Source: Opitutia bacterium (GTDB taxonomy: Bacteria > Verrucomicrobiota > Verrucomicrobiia > Opitutales > Opitutaceae). From it: 64,000 nt of DNA. Shown in pieces: positions 44,526 to 55,270 of this stretch. The stretch's first letter is position 1; every line of letters starts with the position of its first letter. Made by a program: the position numbers and the translations under genes. Below the pieces are notes generated by a model. That model was given only the letters and a program-made list of their open reading frames with translations, did not search any database and was not told the origin of the DNA. The stretch is from the NCBI GenBank assembly GCA_003142615.1, contig PLMW01000055.1, positions 44,646-108,645 of the forward strand, written 5' to 3'.

Positions 44526-45854
44526 ATGATAATATTATCCGCAGATTTCGGAACATCCTCGTTAAAACTCTCTGTTTTAAATGAGCAAAACGAGATACAG
44601 GATACGGCCAAGATGGAATACTATTATACAGTAACCTCCAATGACCGGGTGGAGCTTAAGGTGGATGATGTTTTCAATGCGTTTACAACAGGGCTGCAAA
44701 AGCTGAAAACGCCCTTACAGAAAATGGATCTGATCTCTTTTTGCACCTTTTCCCCTTCATTGGTAGCAATGGACCGAGATGGAGAAGCGCTCCATCCCCT
44801 CATCACTCATTTAGACCGCAGAAGCAGGAAACAAACGAGGCAGGTCATCAATACCATGGGCAAGGATGAATTCAGGAGCATTACCGGAGTTTTCCCTTTT
44901 GCAGGAGGTGTTTCCCTGACCAGCATTCTCTGGATAAAGGAAAACCTTCTAGAGACATTTAAATCCACCTATAGATTTGGACATCTTAACACCTACCTGT
45001 TCAAACGTCTGACAAATATTTGGGCAATTGATTCTGTAAATGCTTCGATGACGGGGATGTATGAAACAACATCCTGGGGAAGCTGGTCAAAAATCATTTG
45101 TTCTACTTTTGGAATACCCGTGGAGAAGCTACCTGACATTCATGAAAACGCTACGTTGGTGGGGGGATTAACTGAAAACATATCCAAGATGACCGGCCTT
45201 AAGCAGGGGATTCCGGTGGTGCTGGGGACTAATGATATTGCAGCCTCCCAGGTAGGGGTGGGGAATCTGAGGGCAGGAGACGCGCTGAACGTAACGGGAA
45301 GCAACGAGATGATTTCGATTCTATCCGACAAACCAGTGCTAAGTGAGCGATTCTACTTAAGGAATTCCGCCTTGAAGGGGATATGGCAGATCTTTGCCAT
45401 CACCGCCGGAGGTCTTTCCATCGACTGGTTCCGGAAGGAATTCTACCGGGAGATGGACATCGATGAGTTTTATTCCGTGCATTTATCTAAACTCATCAAG
45501 CAAGGGCCGCCGAAAACCACTGTAGGGTTTCAGCCGTATCTGGCAGGGGACAGGCAGAGTCTCAGGAAGAAAAGGGGCGGTTTCACCGGCCTGACCCTTG
45601 AAACAAAGCGGGATGATTTGCTGGCTGCAATCCTATATGGAATTCATGAGCCCATCTTAAAAACAATCGAAGAAGCTGAAAAGTACATTTCATTGGGACA
45701 GGGATTGAAAGTCACAGGCGGACTGGCCAATGCGGCCATGCTGGAATTCAAAAAAAGGCTTTTTGCCCGCTTTAGTCTTTCAGAAGTCGACAATGCCACC
45801 AGTCATGGAAACTGTGCTTTAGCCCTGAAAGCCCTGGAAGGAAGGAGTCACTGA
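44526..45854 (+). CDS. FGGY-family sugar kinase
   Basis: 442 residues, slightly shorter than xylulokinase. The first phosphate loop is 'LSADFGTSSLKLSVL'. 'GTNDIAASQVGVG' and 'NVTGSNEMI' form the second ATPase motif, and 'LKVTGGLANAAML' binds adenosine. The family phosphorylates ketoses, polyols or xylulose-like sugars. AAGGAT precedes the ATG at a good distance; the frame is open upstream within the transaldolase gene. It shares the AT-rich codon use of its neighbours and lies two bases before the aldolase gene, so the three are one transferred operon. Confidence 0.9.
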   Translation: MIILSADFGTSSLKLSVLNEQNEIQDTAKMEYYYTVTSNDRVELKVDDVFNAFTTGLQKLKTPLQKMDLISFCTFSPSLVAMDRDGEALHPLITHLDRRSRKQTRQVINTMGKDEFRSITGVFPFAGGVSLTSILWIKENLLETFKSTYRFGHLNTYLFKRLTNIWAIDSVNASMTGMYETTSWGSWSKIICSTFGIPVEKLPDIHENATLVGGLTENISKMTGLKQGIPVVLGTNDIAASQVGVGNLRAGDALNVTGSNEMISILSDKPVLSERFYLRNSALKGIWQIFAITAGGLSIDWFRKEFYREMDIDEFYSVHLSKLIKQGPPKTTVGFQPYLAGDRQSLRKKRGGFTGLTLETKRDDLLAAILYGIHEPILKTIEEAEKYISLGQGLKVTGGLANAAMLEFKKRLFARFSLSEVDNATSHGNCALALKALEGRSH

Positions 45855-45856
45855 AA

Positions 45857-46753
45857 ATGGCAGGGAAACTGGAAGGAGTATTTATCCCGGCAGTCACGCC
45901 GTTTATCCGGGAAGAACCGGCCTATGACAAGCTGGGCTCCAATATAGAAAAATGGAACAAAACTAAGGTGACCGGTTACATGGTGCTGGGCAGCAATGGA
46001 GAATTCAGATCCCTGACAGACCATGAGTCTCTCAAGGTGGTGGAAACCGCGGTCAAATACAAGAGTCCGGATAAGACATTGATCGTAGGGGCAGGAAAGG
46101 AGTCAACCCGGTTAACCCTTGATTTCATCAAACAATTGAGGGGAATGGCCGTGGATTATGTCAGCTTCCTGATTCCCAATTATTTCGGTAAGAAAATGGG
46201 AGATGCTGAAATGGCCCGCTACTTTATAGACATAGCGGATTGTTCCCCTCTTCCGGTGCTGATCTATTGTGCTCCCTCCTTTTCCAACGGAGTCACCATG
46301 TCGGCCAAGACCGTCAAAGCCTTGTCGCAGCATCCTCGGATCAAGGGGATTAAGGATACATCCGCCGATATGATGACAGACTATTGCCTCAGTGTAAAAG
46401 ACCAGGCGGATTTTGCCATTCTGGCGGGGTCCTTGAACAATTTTCTGGTAGGTCTTTTCCAAGGAGCCAAAGGAGGAGTATTGTCCATGGCTAACTATCT
46501 TCCGGAACACTGCTGTGCCTTGTATGACTTATTCAAGGCTGGAGAATATGGGAAGGCCTGGGAGAAGCACCTGCAGCTGGTTAGAATAAACAGGCAAACG
46601 GCAGGTAGATATGGTGTCCCTGGTGTCAAGGCCTGCATGGACATAATGGGATATTTTGGGGGAGAACCAAGGCTTCCCTTGCTACCTCTTACTGAAAAGT
46701 CCAGGAACGAGATCGAGGCAGTTATCTCTAGGGAGGGCAATATTGAGAGATAA
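45857..46753 (+). CDS. DHDPS/N-acetylneuraminate-lyase family aldolase
   Basis: 298 residues, a class I aldolase barrel. Lys166 in 'IKGIKDTSAD' forms the Schiff base and Tyr137 in 'VLIYCAPS' assists. The pyruvate-carboxylate loop reads 'LGSNGEFRSLT' instead of the common GTTGE. Members include dihydrodipicolinate synthase and 2-keto-3-deoxy sugar-acid aldolases. In this context a 2-keto-3-deoxyaldonate aldolase that yields pyruvate is more likely than lysine biosynthesis. It could complete the SDR-dehydratase route encoded at 30.9-32.8 kb, or serve a separate route with the two preceding genes. Same AT-rich codon use. Confidence 0.87.
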   Translation: MAGKLEGVFIPAVTPFIREEPAYDKLGSNIEKWNKTKVTGYMVLGSNGEFRSLTDHESLKVVETAVKYKSPDKTLIVGAGKESTRLTLDFIKQLRGMAVDYVSFLIPNYFGKKMGDAEMARYFIDIADCSPLPVLIYCAPSFSNGVTMSAKTVKALSQHPRIKGIKDTSADMMTDYCLSVKDQADFAILAGSLNNFLVGLFQGAKGGVLSMANYLPEHCCALYDLFKAGEYGKAWEKHLQLVRINRQTAGRYGVPGVKACMDIMGYFGGEPRLPLLPLTEKSRNEIEAVISREGNIER

Positions 46754-46903
46754 GTTAGAAATGTTGTGAGCAGGGCAACTAGTTGTGACGGGCACCGCAC
46801 ATCCATGCTCAGGACAGTAGTATGCTTAGCACAGCGAGGGCGTTGCCCATCCAATATACAGTAGCGAAGTCAAAATCTTGTCGCTCGTAGAAACATTAAC
46901 ACG

Positions 46904-48430
46904 ATGAAATCGATACCCCGTCCATTGCATGTTTTTTTCCTCATGCTTGGCTTACCTGGGTTGCTCTTCAGCGAAGGGCCCAACCTTTCCCCAACTCCGG
47001 AGGCAGAGTCCACTGCTAGGGCAGTGGCTGCCTCCCTTCCCGAAGGCTATGTTCGGATCGGCCAGATCAAACCCCGCGGTTCGCGGGAGATCGGCTTTTC
47101 GTTACTCGGAATTGGTGGAGAAACCTTGGACCGCGACTTTGCTGATTTCGAGGCTTGGAAGGATTATCTGGAGCCGCTGGGGGCTAAGTGGGTCCGACTG
47201 CAAAGCGGGTGGGCGAAGACCGAACGGGTCGCGGGAAGATACGACTTTGCGTGGCTGGACCGAGTGGTGGATGGCTGTTTGCAGCGGGGAGTCCAACCTT
47301 GGCTGGAACTGTCCTATGGGAATACGATCTATCCCGGAGGTGGTGGCACCGGTCTGTTGGGAGGAATGATGAATTCGGTGGAGGCGTTGGCTGCCTGGGA
47401 CCGCTACGTGCAGGCGACAGTCCGGCATTTCCGCGGACGGGTTCAGATCTACGAGGTATGGAACGAAGCGGACGGTAAGGGCAACAAGGCGGAACCCAAC
47501 CAATACGCCCGGCTTTACGAGCGCACGGCGGATATTATCAGGAAGGAACAACCGGGCGCCATAGTTCTTGGATTGGCGCTGGCCCACGTAAGTAAAGGTG
47601 CGGAGGGCGCGGTTACTGATTTTATAATGTACCTGGGAAATCAGGGGAAGCTTCAACTGGTGGATGGGATTACCGTTCATGGCTACCCGGAAAACCCTGA
47701 TGACTTGTACGCAGAGCTCGGAGAAATACGGGCGTTTCTCGATACGCAGGTTCCGGGAGCAGTGATCTGGCAAGGGGAGACCGGGGCACCGTCGTTCCCG
47801 GCCGTGCGCGCGCCATTCCCGCTTGAGCTGAACATAGATTGGACGGAGCTTTCCCAGGCGAAGTGGAATCTGCGCCGAGCACTGGGGCACATTTCCCGAA
47901 ACATACCCTATAATCAGTTTGCGATTTCGGACGTGTATTATGCCCAGGCCAACCTCAAAGGCGTGTGTCCCATGGGACTTCTGAAGGCCAGAGAGGATTT
48001 GTCCATTGAAAGACCCAAGCTGGCCTATTTCGCCTATCGGAACGCCTGTTCAATTTTCGCCGACGGTCTCCGCGGTGATCCTTCGAATTTTGCCGTCGAA
48101 ACGGCTCACAAGACACTCGAAGCGATCAGGTTTTATGAACCATTTCGGGGGAAGCACTTGGTGGCTTTGTGGGACAATGGTGGAGTACCTGGCAACGGCT
48201 ATGAGTCCAAGCCCGTCAGTGTTCATCTGCAACCGATGCGAATTTCGAAGCCGGTACTTGTGGATTTATTGACCGGGCAAGTTTTTTCCATCCCTGAAAG
48301 CAGCATCCGACGCGATGGCCTCAGCCTGACTTTGAAGGATTTCCCTCTCTGGGACAGTCCAAGGATCCTGTGCGATTTGTCGATTCTTTCGATACAAATG
48401 GAAGACCGACCTAATGCCGTCATTCCCTGA
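46904..48430 (+). CDS. GH39-like clan GH-A glycoside hydrolase, exported (paralogue 2)
   Basis: 508 residues with a signal peptide ending near 'GLLFSEG'. The barrel holds acid/base Glu188 in 'VWNEAD' and probable nucleophile Glu292 in 'WQGETGAPS'. The segment 'WLELSYGNTIYPGGGG' and the C-terminal beta domain follow the paralogue at 19708-21150 throughout, so the two probably act on related beta-linked substrates. The base composition returns to that of the catabolic island here, unlike the preceding three genes, so this gene marks the right edge of the imported block. Confidence 0.8.
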   Translation: MKSIPRPLHVFFLMLGLPGLLFSEGPNLSPTPEAESTARAVAASLPEGYVRIGQIKPRGSREIGFSLLGIGGETLDRDFADFEAWKDYLEPLGAKWVRLQSGWAKTERVAGRYDFAWLDRVVDGCLQRGVQPWLELSYGNTIYPGGGGTGLLGGMMNSVEALAAWDRYVQATVRHFRGRVQIYEVWNEADGKGNKAEPNQYARLYERTADIIRKEQPGAIVLGLALAHVSKGAEGAVTDFIMYLGNQGKLQLVDGITVHGYPENPDDLYAELGEIRAFLDTQVPGAVIWQGETGAPSFPAVRAPFPLELNIDWTELSQAKWNLRRALGHISRNIPYNQFAISDVYYAQANLKGVCPMGLLKAREDLSIERPKLAYFAYRNACSIFADGLRGDPSNFAVETAHKTLEAIRFYEPFRGKHLVALWDNGGVPGNGYESKPVSVHLQPMRISKPVLVDLLTGQVFSIPESSIRRDGLSLTLKDFPLWDSPRILCDLSILSIQMEDRPNAVIP

Positions 48431-48793
48431 AAACGCACATAACTTGGGCTTGCCCCGATTTTTCGGACAGCGGGTCGGTCTGATTTCAGGTCCATTGCGA
48501 GGGCGGCGGAGTCAATCCCTTGATTCAGGGTGGTGTGATCGCAGCAGCAGCCCCGTCCAGACCGTAGGACGTCCTGGAATTGGCCCTATCTCTTGGAGTG
48601 TTCCGCAACGGAACCTTGTTGGGATACGCCGTATGGTCGGTTCATTTCTCCCCACCCAAGGTCATCGTTTTCGCTGGTTCGGTTTTTTCTTCCGTTGCCT
48701 GCATACTGAGGTCCTGTTTGCCGGACCGGTTGACGTGACCTCGTGGTAACCCCCGTCGTTTTGTCGGTGCCGGTGCCCGCGACATCCTAAAAA
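48431..48793. other. Intergenic region, nothing recognised
   Basis: No known RNA or transposon end and no convincing gene was found. A plus-strand frame of about 110 codons is open but has no family likeness and no ribosome site. It separates the catabolic island from the dehydrogenase-galK pair. Confidence 0.4.
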
Positions 48794-51775
48794 GTGACTA
48801 ATAAAGCCATCCTTACCCTTTCCCGCGACATACGTGCCAACGTCCCGCCGCCGGCTGCCTTGTCCGCTCTCGCCGCCCGGCTAGAGGGCGAGCTGCGCTA
48901 CGACCACACTATTCGTCGCGTCTATGCCACCGACGCCTCCGAATACCAGGAGCTGCCCGTGGCGGTCGCGCTGCCGCGCAGCGAAGCCGACCTGGGCGCG
49001 CTCCTCGCTTTCGCCTGCGAACACCGCGTGGGCCTGATCCCGCGCACCGCCGGCACTTCGCTGGCCGGCCAGGTCGTGGGGGGCGGCATAGTCGTCGACG
49101 TCGGCCGCCACCTCAATCGCATCGTGGCCCTCGACGTCACGCAGCGCCGTGTGCGCGTGCAGCCGGGCGTCGTGCGCAACGTGCTCAACCTTTTCCTCCA
49201 GCCGCATGGCCTGTTCTTCGCCCCCGAGACCTCCACTGCCAACCGCGCGATGATCGGCGGCATGGTCGGCAACAACTCCTGCGGCGCCAACTCGATCATC
49301 TACGGTAGCACGCGCGAGCACCTCGTCTCCGCCCGCGGCTTTCTCAGCGACGGCTCCGTGGCCACCTTCGGTCCACTCACGGCCGCTGAATTCGCGACCA
49401 AATGCGCTGGCCCTGACACGCACGAAACCCGCATTTACCGCACCGTGCGCGACCTGCTCGGCGACCCGGAGAACCGCCGGCTCATCGCCGATAACTTCCC
49501 CAAACCGGCGGTCACCCGCCGCAATACCGGCTACGCCCTCGACGCGCTGTTGGATTGCGCCGTGTTCGACCCGGCGTCGGACCAGCCGTTCAACCTCTGC
49601 CGGCTTATCGCCGGCTCCGAGGGCACGCTTTTCGTCGGCGTTGAGTTCGAGCTGGACTGCGACCCGCTGCCCCCGCCGGCTGCGCTTCTCTGCGCCCACT
49701 TCGCTACGGTACAGGAGTCGCTCCACGCCACCCTTGTCGCTCTGCGGCATGGCCCGCACGCCGTCGAACTGATCGACCGCAACATCCTCGAGTGCACCAA
49801 GGCCAACCTCGAACAGGCGAAGAACCGTTTCTTCGTGCAGGGCGACCCCGGCGCCATCCTCGTCATCGAAATCCGCCATGAGGATCGTGCTGCCCTCGAG
49901 GGGAAGATGCGCGCCCTCGAGGCCGACCTGCGCGCCGCTGGCCTCGGTTACGCCTTCCCTGTGCTCTGGGGCGACGATGGCACCAGGGTCTGGGAGCTGC
50001 GCCGCGCCGGCCAGGGCGTCATGTCCAACGTCGTGGGCGACGCCAAGCCGCGCGACATCGTAGAGGACACCGCCGTGGCCGTGGCCGACCTGCCCGCCTA
50101 CATCGCCGAGTTCGACGCGCTCATGCGCTACAAATACAACATCGCCTGCGTCTACTACGCGCACGCCGGCGCGGGCGAACTGCACACGCGGCCGCTCTTC
50201 AACCTAAAAACCGCCGAGGGTGTGCGGATGTTCCGCGCCATCGCCATCGACGTATCCGTGCTGGTCAAAAAATACCACGGCTCCCTCAGTGGCGAGCACG
50301 GCGACGGCCGGCTGCGCGGCGAATTCATCCGTTTCATGGTCGGGGAAGCCTGTTATGCGCTCATGCGCCGGGTGAAGGAGACCTTTGATCCGCTCGGCCT
50401 GCTCAATCCGGGCAAGATCATCGACACGCCGCCGATGGACACCTCGCTGCGGCACCAGCCCGGCCAGCCCACACCGGTCTACGAGACGTTCTTCCAGTTC
50501 CGGGATACGCAGGGTGTGGTCCGCGCCGCCGAGAAATGCAACGGCTCGGGCGACTGCCGCAAGTCGCACCTCATGGGCGGCACCATGTGCCCCAGCTACA
50601 TGGCCACACGCGATGAGCAGCACACGACCCGGGCCCGGGCCAACGTCCTCCGCCAGATCCTGACAGAACCGCGCGACCCCGCCTGGTCGTTCGACAGCGA
50701 CGAGATCGCCGCGGTCATGGACCTCTGTCTTTCGTGCAAGGGTTGCAAATCCGAGTGCCCGTCGAATGTCGACATGGCCCGCCTCAAGGCCGAGTGGTTG
50801 CAACACAAGCACGATGCGCACGGCGTGCCCTTGCGCACGCGGCTGGTGGGCAACTTCAGCCGCGCCTCGCGCCTCGGCATGCTCGCGCCCTGGTTTCACA
50901 ATTGGTTCGTCACCAATCCGGTGACCGCCGGCCTCTTCAAACGCGCCGTCGGGTTCGCATCGAAGCGTAGCCTGCCGCTCCTGCCCGCCACCACGCTGCG
51001 TCGCTGGCACATGGACAACGCCAACCGCCCCGGCCCTTTTCCCCACGGTCGCGTCCTCCTCTTTTGCGACGAGTTCACCAACTACCATGACGCGCCTGCC
51101 GGGATCAAAGCGGTGCAACTGCTCAACCGGCTCGGCTACGAGGTCATAATCCCGCCCCACGTCGACAGCGGCCGGGCGCACTTCTCAAAGGGCCTCCTCC
51201 ACGAGGCCCGCGCCCTAGCCATCCGCAATGTCGAATTGCTCAAAGACGTCGTCACGACTGACACGCCGCTCATCGGCATCGAACCCTCGGCTATTTTGGG
51301 CTTCCGTGACGAGTATCCCGACCTGGTGCCTGACCATCTCGTCGCGGCCGCGCAGGCGCTCGCGCCGCACACCCTCCTCTTCGAGGAGTTCATTGCGCGT
51401 GAGGCCGAACGCGGCCGCATCTGCACAGAGCGGTTCACCAGCGCGCCGCGGACAATCAAACTGCATGGACACTGCCAGCAGAAATCGCTCGCTTCAATTG
51501 AGCCGACGATCCGGGCGCTTTCACTGCCGGCCAACTACCGGGTGGCGGTCATCCCGTCCGGCTGTTGCGGCATGGCGGGGTCTTTCGGTTACGAAGCCGA
51601 GCACTACGACCTCTCGATGCAGATCGGCGAACTCGTCCTGTTGCCCGCGGTGCGCAACGCGGCGCCCGACACCCTCATTGTCGCACCCGGTACGAGCTGC
51701 CGCCACCAGATCAGGGACGGCACGGGCCGCACCGCGTTCCATCCTGCGGAAATCCTCCACGACGCTCTGGTTTGA
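48794..51775 (+). CDS. FAD-linked / Fe-S dehydrogenase (GlcD-GlcF or YdiJ type)
   Basis: 993 residues, a fusion of two functions. Residues ~50-480 are a FAD-binding PCMH oxidase ('PRTAGTSLAGQVVGGG', 'GGMVGNNSCGANSI', 'IAGSEGTLFV', 'HAGAGELHTRP'). Residues ~580-670 hold two Fe-S cysteine clusters ('CNGSGDC...CPSY' and 'CLSCKGCKSECP'). The C-terminus has CCG-type heterodisulfide-reductase motifs ('HGHCQQKSL', 'SGCCGMAGSFG'). Such enzymes oxidise D-lactate, glycolate or D-2-hydroxyglutarate and pass electrons to the quinone pool at the inner membrane. The start is GTG; no ATG fits the conserved N-terminus. galK follows after 118 bp. Confidence 0.9.
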   Translation: MTNKAILTLSRDIRANVPPPAALSALAARLEGELRYDHTIRRVYATDASEYQELPVAVALPRSEADLGALLAFACEHRVGLIPRTAGTSLAGQVVGGGIVVDVGRHLNRIVALDVTQRRVRVQPGVVRNVLNLFLQPHGLFFAPETSTANRAMIGGMVGNNSCGANSIIYGSTREHLVSARGFLSDGSVATFGPLTAAEFATKCAGPDTHETRIYRTVRDLLGDPENRRLIADNFPKPAVTRRNTGYALDALLDCAVFDPASDQPFNLCRLIAGSEGTLFVGVEFELDCDPLPPPAALLCAHFATVQESLHATLVALRHGPHAVELIDRNILECTKANLEQAKNRFFVQGDPGAILVIEIRHEDRAALEGKMRALEADLRAAGLGYAFPVLWGDDGTRVWELRRAGQGVMSNVVGDAKPRDIVEDTAVAVADLPAYIAEFDALMRYKYNIACVYYAHAGAGELHTRPLFNLKTAEGVRMFRAIAIDVSVLVKKYHGSLSGEHGDGRLRGEFIRFMVGEACYALMRRVKETFDPLGLLNPGKIIDTPPMDTSLRHQPGQPTPVYETFFQFRDTQGVVRAAEKCNGSGDCRKSHLMGGTMCPSYMATRDEQHTTRARANVLRQILTEPRDPAWSFDSDEIAAVMDLCLSCKGCKSECPSNVDMARLKAEWLQHKHDAHGVPLRTRLVGNFSRASRLGMLAPWFHNWFVTNPVTAGLFKRAVGFASKRSLPLLPATTLRRWHMDNANRPGPFPHGRVLLFCDEFTNYHDAPAGIKAVQLLNRLGYEVIIPPHVDSGRAHFSKGLLHEARALAIRNVELLKDVVTTDTPLIGIEPSAILGFRDEYPDLVPDHLVAAAQALAPHTLLFEEFIAREAERGRICTERFTSAPRTIKLHGHCQQKSLASIEPTIRALSLPANYRVAVIPSGCCGMAGSFGYEAEHYDLSMQIGELVLLPAVRNAAPDTLIVAPGTSCRHQIRDGTGRTAFHPAEILHDALV

Positions 51776-51893
51776 CCTTTTGGGCTCCCGGTCTTCTGAA
51801 CTAAAATCCACGCATGCTTCAGTCTGGCGAAAGGCGTCAGGGATAGCCCGTGGTGCGCAAAAAAGCCGTTTCTTAACCCAACCTCCGCCGACC

Positions 51894-53078
<1,185 letters not shown>

Positions 53079-53092
53079 TCCCGGTGGATCGT

Positions 53093-53269
53093 AAAAGCCT
53101 CATCGGGAAATCGAATTCGTTGATCGGTCGATGAGTTGGGCCAAGCTGCGCGATCAAGTTTGGCGTAATTCTTGCCGTGCTTCGGAGTCTGGGCGCAGCT
53201 TTCCAATCGCTCCGTTAGCCGACTGAACTTGGCCTACCCCTAAGCGCATAAATGCTACCCCTAAGGGCG
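53093..53269 (+). repeat. Dispersed repeat A, copy 2
   Basis: About 177 bases match the minus strand of 11952-12131. Both copies start within about 15 bases of a gene stop and read in the direction of that gene. This copy ends in tandem CCCCTAAG motifs that overlap the start of repeat B copy 1. Confidence 0.8.
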
Positions 53270-53775
53270 AAAAACCGGCAAAATGTGGAGCGAATGGAGC
53301 GAATCCGGCACCCGAAACCGGGTTCGCCCAGCCGCCTATTCGCTTCAGCCTTTGCCCGGTCTTTTGGGCCTCAGAGGGAAATCTCCTCTGAAACGGCCCA
53401 ATTCGCTCCAAAAAGTTCGTGGAACGATCCGCGCCGGGCAGCCAACCGCCATGGATACGAACCCTGGTGGAGCGAATTCGTATTAGCCAGCGGGGTAGTC
53501 ACTTAGACGGAGGCCCGAAAAACTATTCAAATCGGCGTTCCACTTTCCACCACAGTCCACCCTGCAGGACGGGGCCACTGATGCAAAGGCCCGATGAACC
53601 GGAAAGCCTCGCCTCGGGTGGAGCAAATCTCCGGTCAGCGTCCGACCATTGCGTTTTGGACCACCCCGCCGTGGACAAAACCACGAACTCGGCAAGCGAC
53701 CGATTCAAAACGCAACCCGCTGATTTTCAGCACGAGTTTTTTTGAATTGTCGGTCGCAGTTCGTATCCACGGCGG
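53234..53775 (+). repeat. Structured direct repeat B, copy 1 (542 bp)
   Basis: It starts with two TACCCCTAAG motifs, then GTGGAGCGAATGGAGCGAAT and several ATTCGCTCC complements. It has an inner inverted pair GTTCGTGG/CCACGAAC (53415-53422, 53681-53688) and ends in an inverted repeat of 17 bases (53446-53462 with 53759-53775, one mismatch). No long conserved reading frame. Copies 2 and 3 lie at 61363 and 63781 in the same direction. Confidence 0.9.
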
Positions 53776-53849
53776 GGTCGGCCGGATTGGCGATGATGAC
53801 TGGTCCAGAAAAGGTCTCGCGCTCCTCGCATGTTCTTCGCTGCGCCGAG

Positions 53850-54962
53850 CTACGTTTGTCGGACGAGACGCGCGCGCAATTCCCTGACACGACTCGTGTC
53901 ACCCGCGCGCAATTGTCGCGGGACAAGCGCATACCGACTCGCATCTACTTCCATCCTGTACACCTCGACATGGCGTAGATGCGGTGCTTCCACCGCCTCC
54001 AGCACCTGTGCCGTCAAGTCGGGGGCCGAGCGTGCGCCGAGAAAGACCGTCGAGATGATCGAAGCATGAGCACTCCGTTCTTCTGCCGGCTTCGAATTGT
54101 CCCAGAGTTTCAGGAAGTAGTGGTTCCGGCCATCAGCGCTGGTTTCTCTGACGAAATGATGATCGGGAGGTGCCAGGATGGGGAAAGCTAGTCGCCACTC
54201 TTTCTCGTGCTCCCAAGCGCGACGCGACTTTAACGCCAACCAATGCCGGAAAGTCCGCCACATTTTCCGGTCGCTCCACTCGTCGAAATAGCCGAGATCT
54301 ACCACGTACCGCTGGTCGACGTACTCCACTGGGAAAAGCCATTTGGTCTCGGCAAACGCGCGGACTTGCGGATGCTCGCCGTCGTAGACGATCGCAAAGC
54401 CCGTGTGGCTGTCTCCGTACATCGCCCAATGGTGAATCCCCAATTCGCCCTGGAACTCTTCCGGCGCGAAGGCCGAAAAACAGGAGACGCCGACTTCGGT
54501 GGCGCACGAATTCGCAATCGCGTCCACCATGCTTTTCAGATGCTGCCGGTGATACTGGGGTGCCCCCTTCACGACCGCGACCAGCTGCCTTTCGTAGTCC
54601 ATCGCCTGGAGGTCGTAGTTCGGATAGTTCGCCTGCATCGATATGCGGAATAGGCTATTGGGCGTAAGGACGCTGCGTAGCACATTCTCCTCAGTGAGAT
54701 TCGCCTCCGACAATCCGGCCCAAACCTCGAACGGATCGTTGAACTCGATCGGTGGCGTGAACTTCAGCTTCCCTTCCGTGAGCGAGGAGATGGCCCGTTT
54801 GCTGAAAAAGCGGTACAACCTGGCTGGCGGATTATGGGCTGGGAACTCGGCCAGGGCTTCGAAGACCGAGTTTACGTCTGTTCGGCCGAGTGGATCGCGA
54901 CCTGAAATGGCAGATTCGACGGCCGGGTCAAATTGGGATTCGTTGTTCGGCTCGCTATCCAC
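53850..54962 (-). CDS. DUF2971 family protein
   Basis: 370 residues, cytoplasmic. The DUF2971 core is clear: 'ARLYRFFSKRAISSL' and 'KLKFTPPIEFNDPFE' near residues 45-80, 'GVSCFSAFA', 'MYGDSHTGFAIVYD' in the middle and 'WEHEKEWRL' later. The family has no settled biochemical function and is often found in accessory islands with defence genes. It is the last minus-strand gene of the block, 75 bases from repeat B copy 1. Upstream, 308 bases with a hairpin separate it from the next gene. Confidence 0.82.
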   Translation of the reverse strand: MDSEPNNESQFDPAVESAISGRDPLGRTDVNSVFEALAEFPAHNPPARLYRFFSKRAISSLTEGKLKFTPPIEFNDPFEVWAGLSEANLTEENVLRSVLTPNSLFRISMQANYPNYDLQAMDYERQLVAVVKGAPQYHRQHLKSMVDAIANSCATEVGVSCFSAFAPEEFQGELGIHHWAMYGDSHTGFAIVYDGEHPQVRAFAETKWLFPVEYVDQRYVVDLGYFDEWSDRKMWRTFRHWLALKSRRAWEHEKEWRLAFPILAPPDHHFVRETSADGRNHYFLKLWDNSKPAEERSAHASIISTVFLGARSAPDLTAQVLEAVEAPHLRHVEVYRMEVDASRYALVPRQLRAGDTSRVRELRARLVRQT

Positions 54963-55176
54963 GCTGCACCATCTTTCCGTCTGCCGGGAAATACAGCAAT
55001 CCCGTTTTACCGTAGCCGTCCATGTTGAAGCGGTTGGGGCTGAAGCCTGGCTAGGAACGCAAACGGCCTAGGCACAATCCGGGCCCGATAATGGGGAAAT
55101 ATCCGATGATTCAGGGCAGCCCCAGCATGACCCCATTTCCGGTCTCGGAGCGCACCCGCCTCATTATTGTCCATGC

Positions 55177-55225
55177 CACCGTCAAGGTATTGCTCGGCTT
55201 CGCCTGCGCTCCACCTTGACCGCGG
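55177..55225 (-). repeat. Hairpin repeat C, copy 1
   Basis: GTCAAGGT (55181-55188) pairs with ACCTTGAC (55213-55220). On the minus strand the sequence closely resembles the plus strand at 58934-58981. It lies downstream of the Zn-ribbon gene and has no T run. The remainder of 54963-55270 shows no gene. Confidence 0.7.
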
Positions 55226-55270
55226 CAGGAGGGGCTGGGGATAGGGCGCAGCTCCCGGACCATGTCGCGT

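Noticed and set aside
48881..50185. 434-codon minus-strand frame opposite the FAD/Fe-S dehydrogenase gene
   Set aside because: Antisense shadow with low-complexity Val/Ala/Glu-rich translation.
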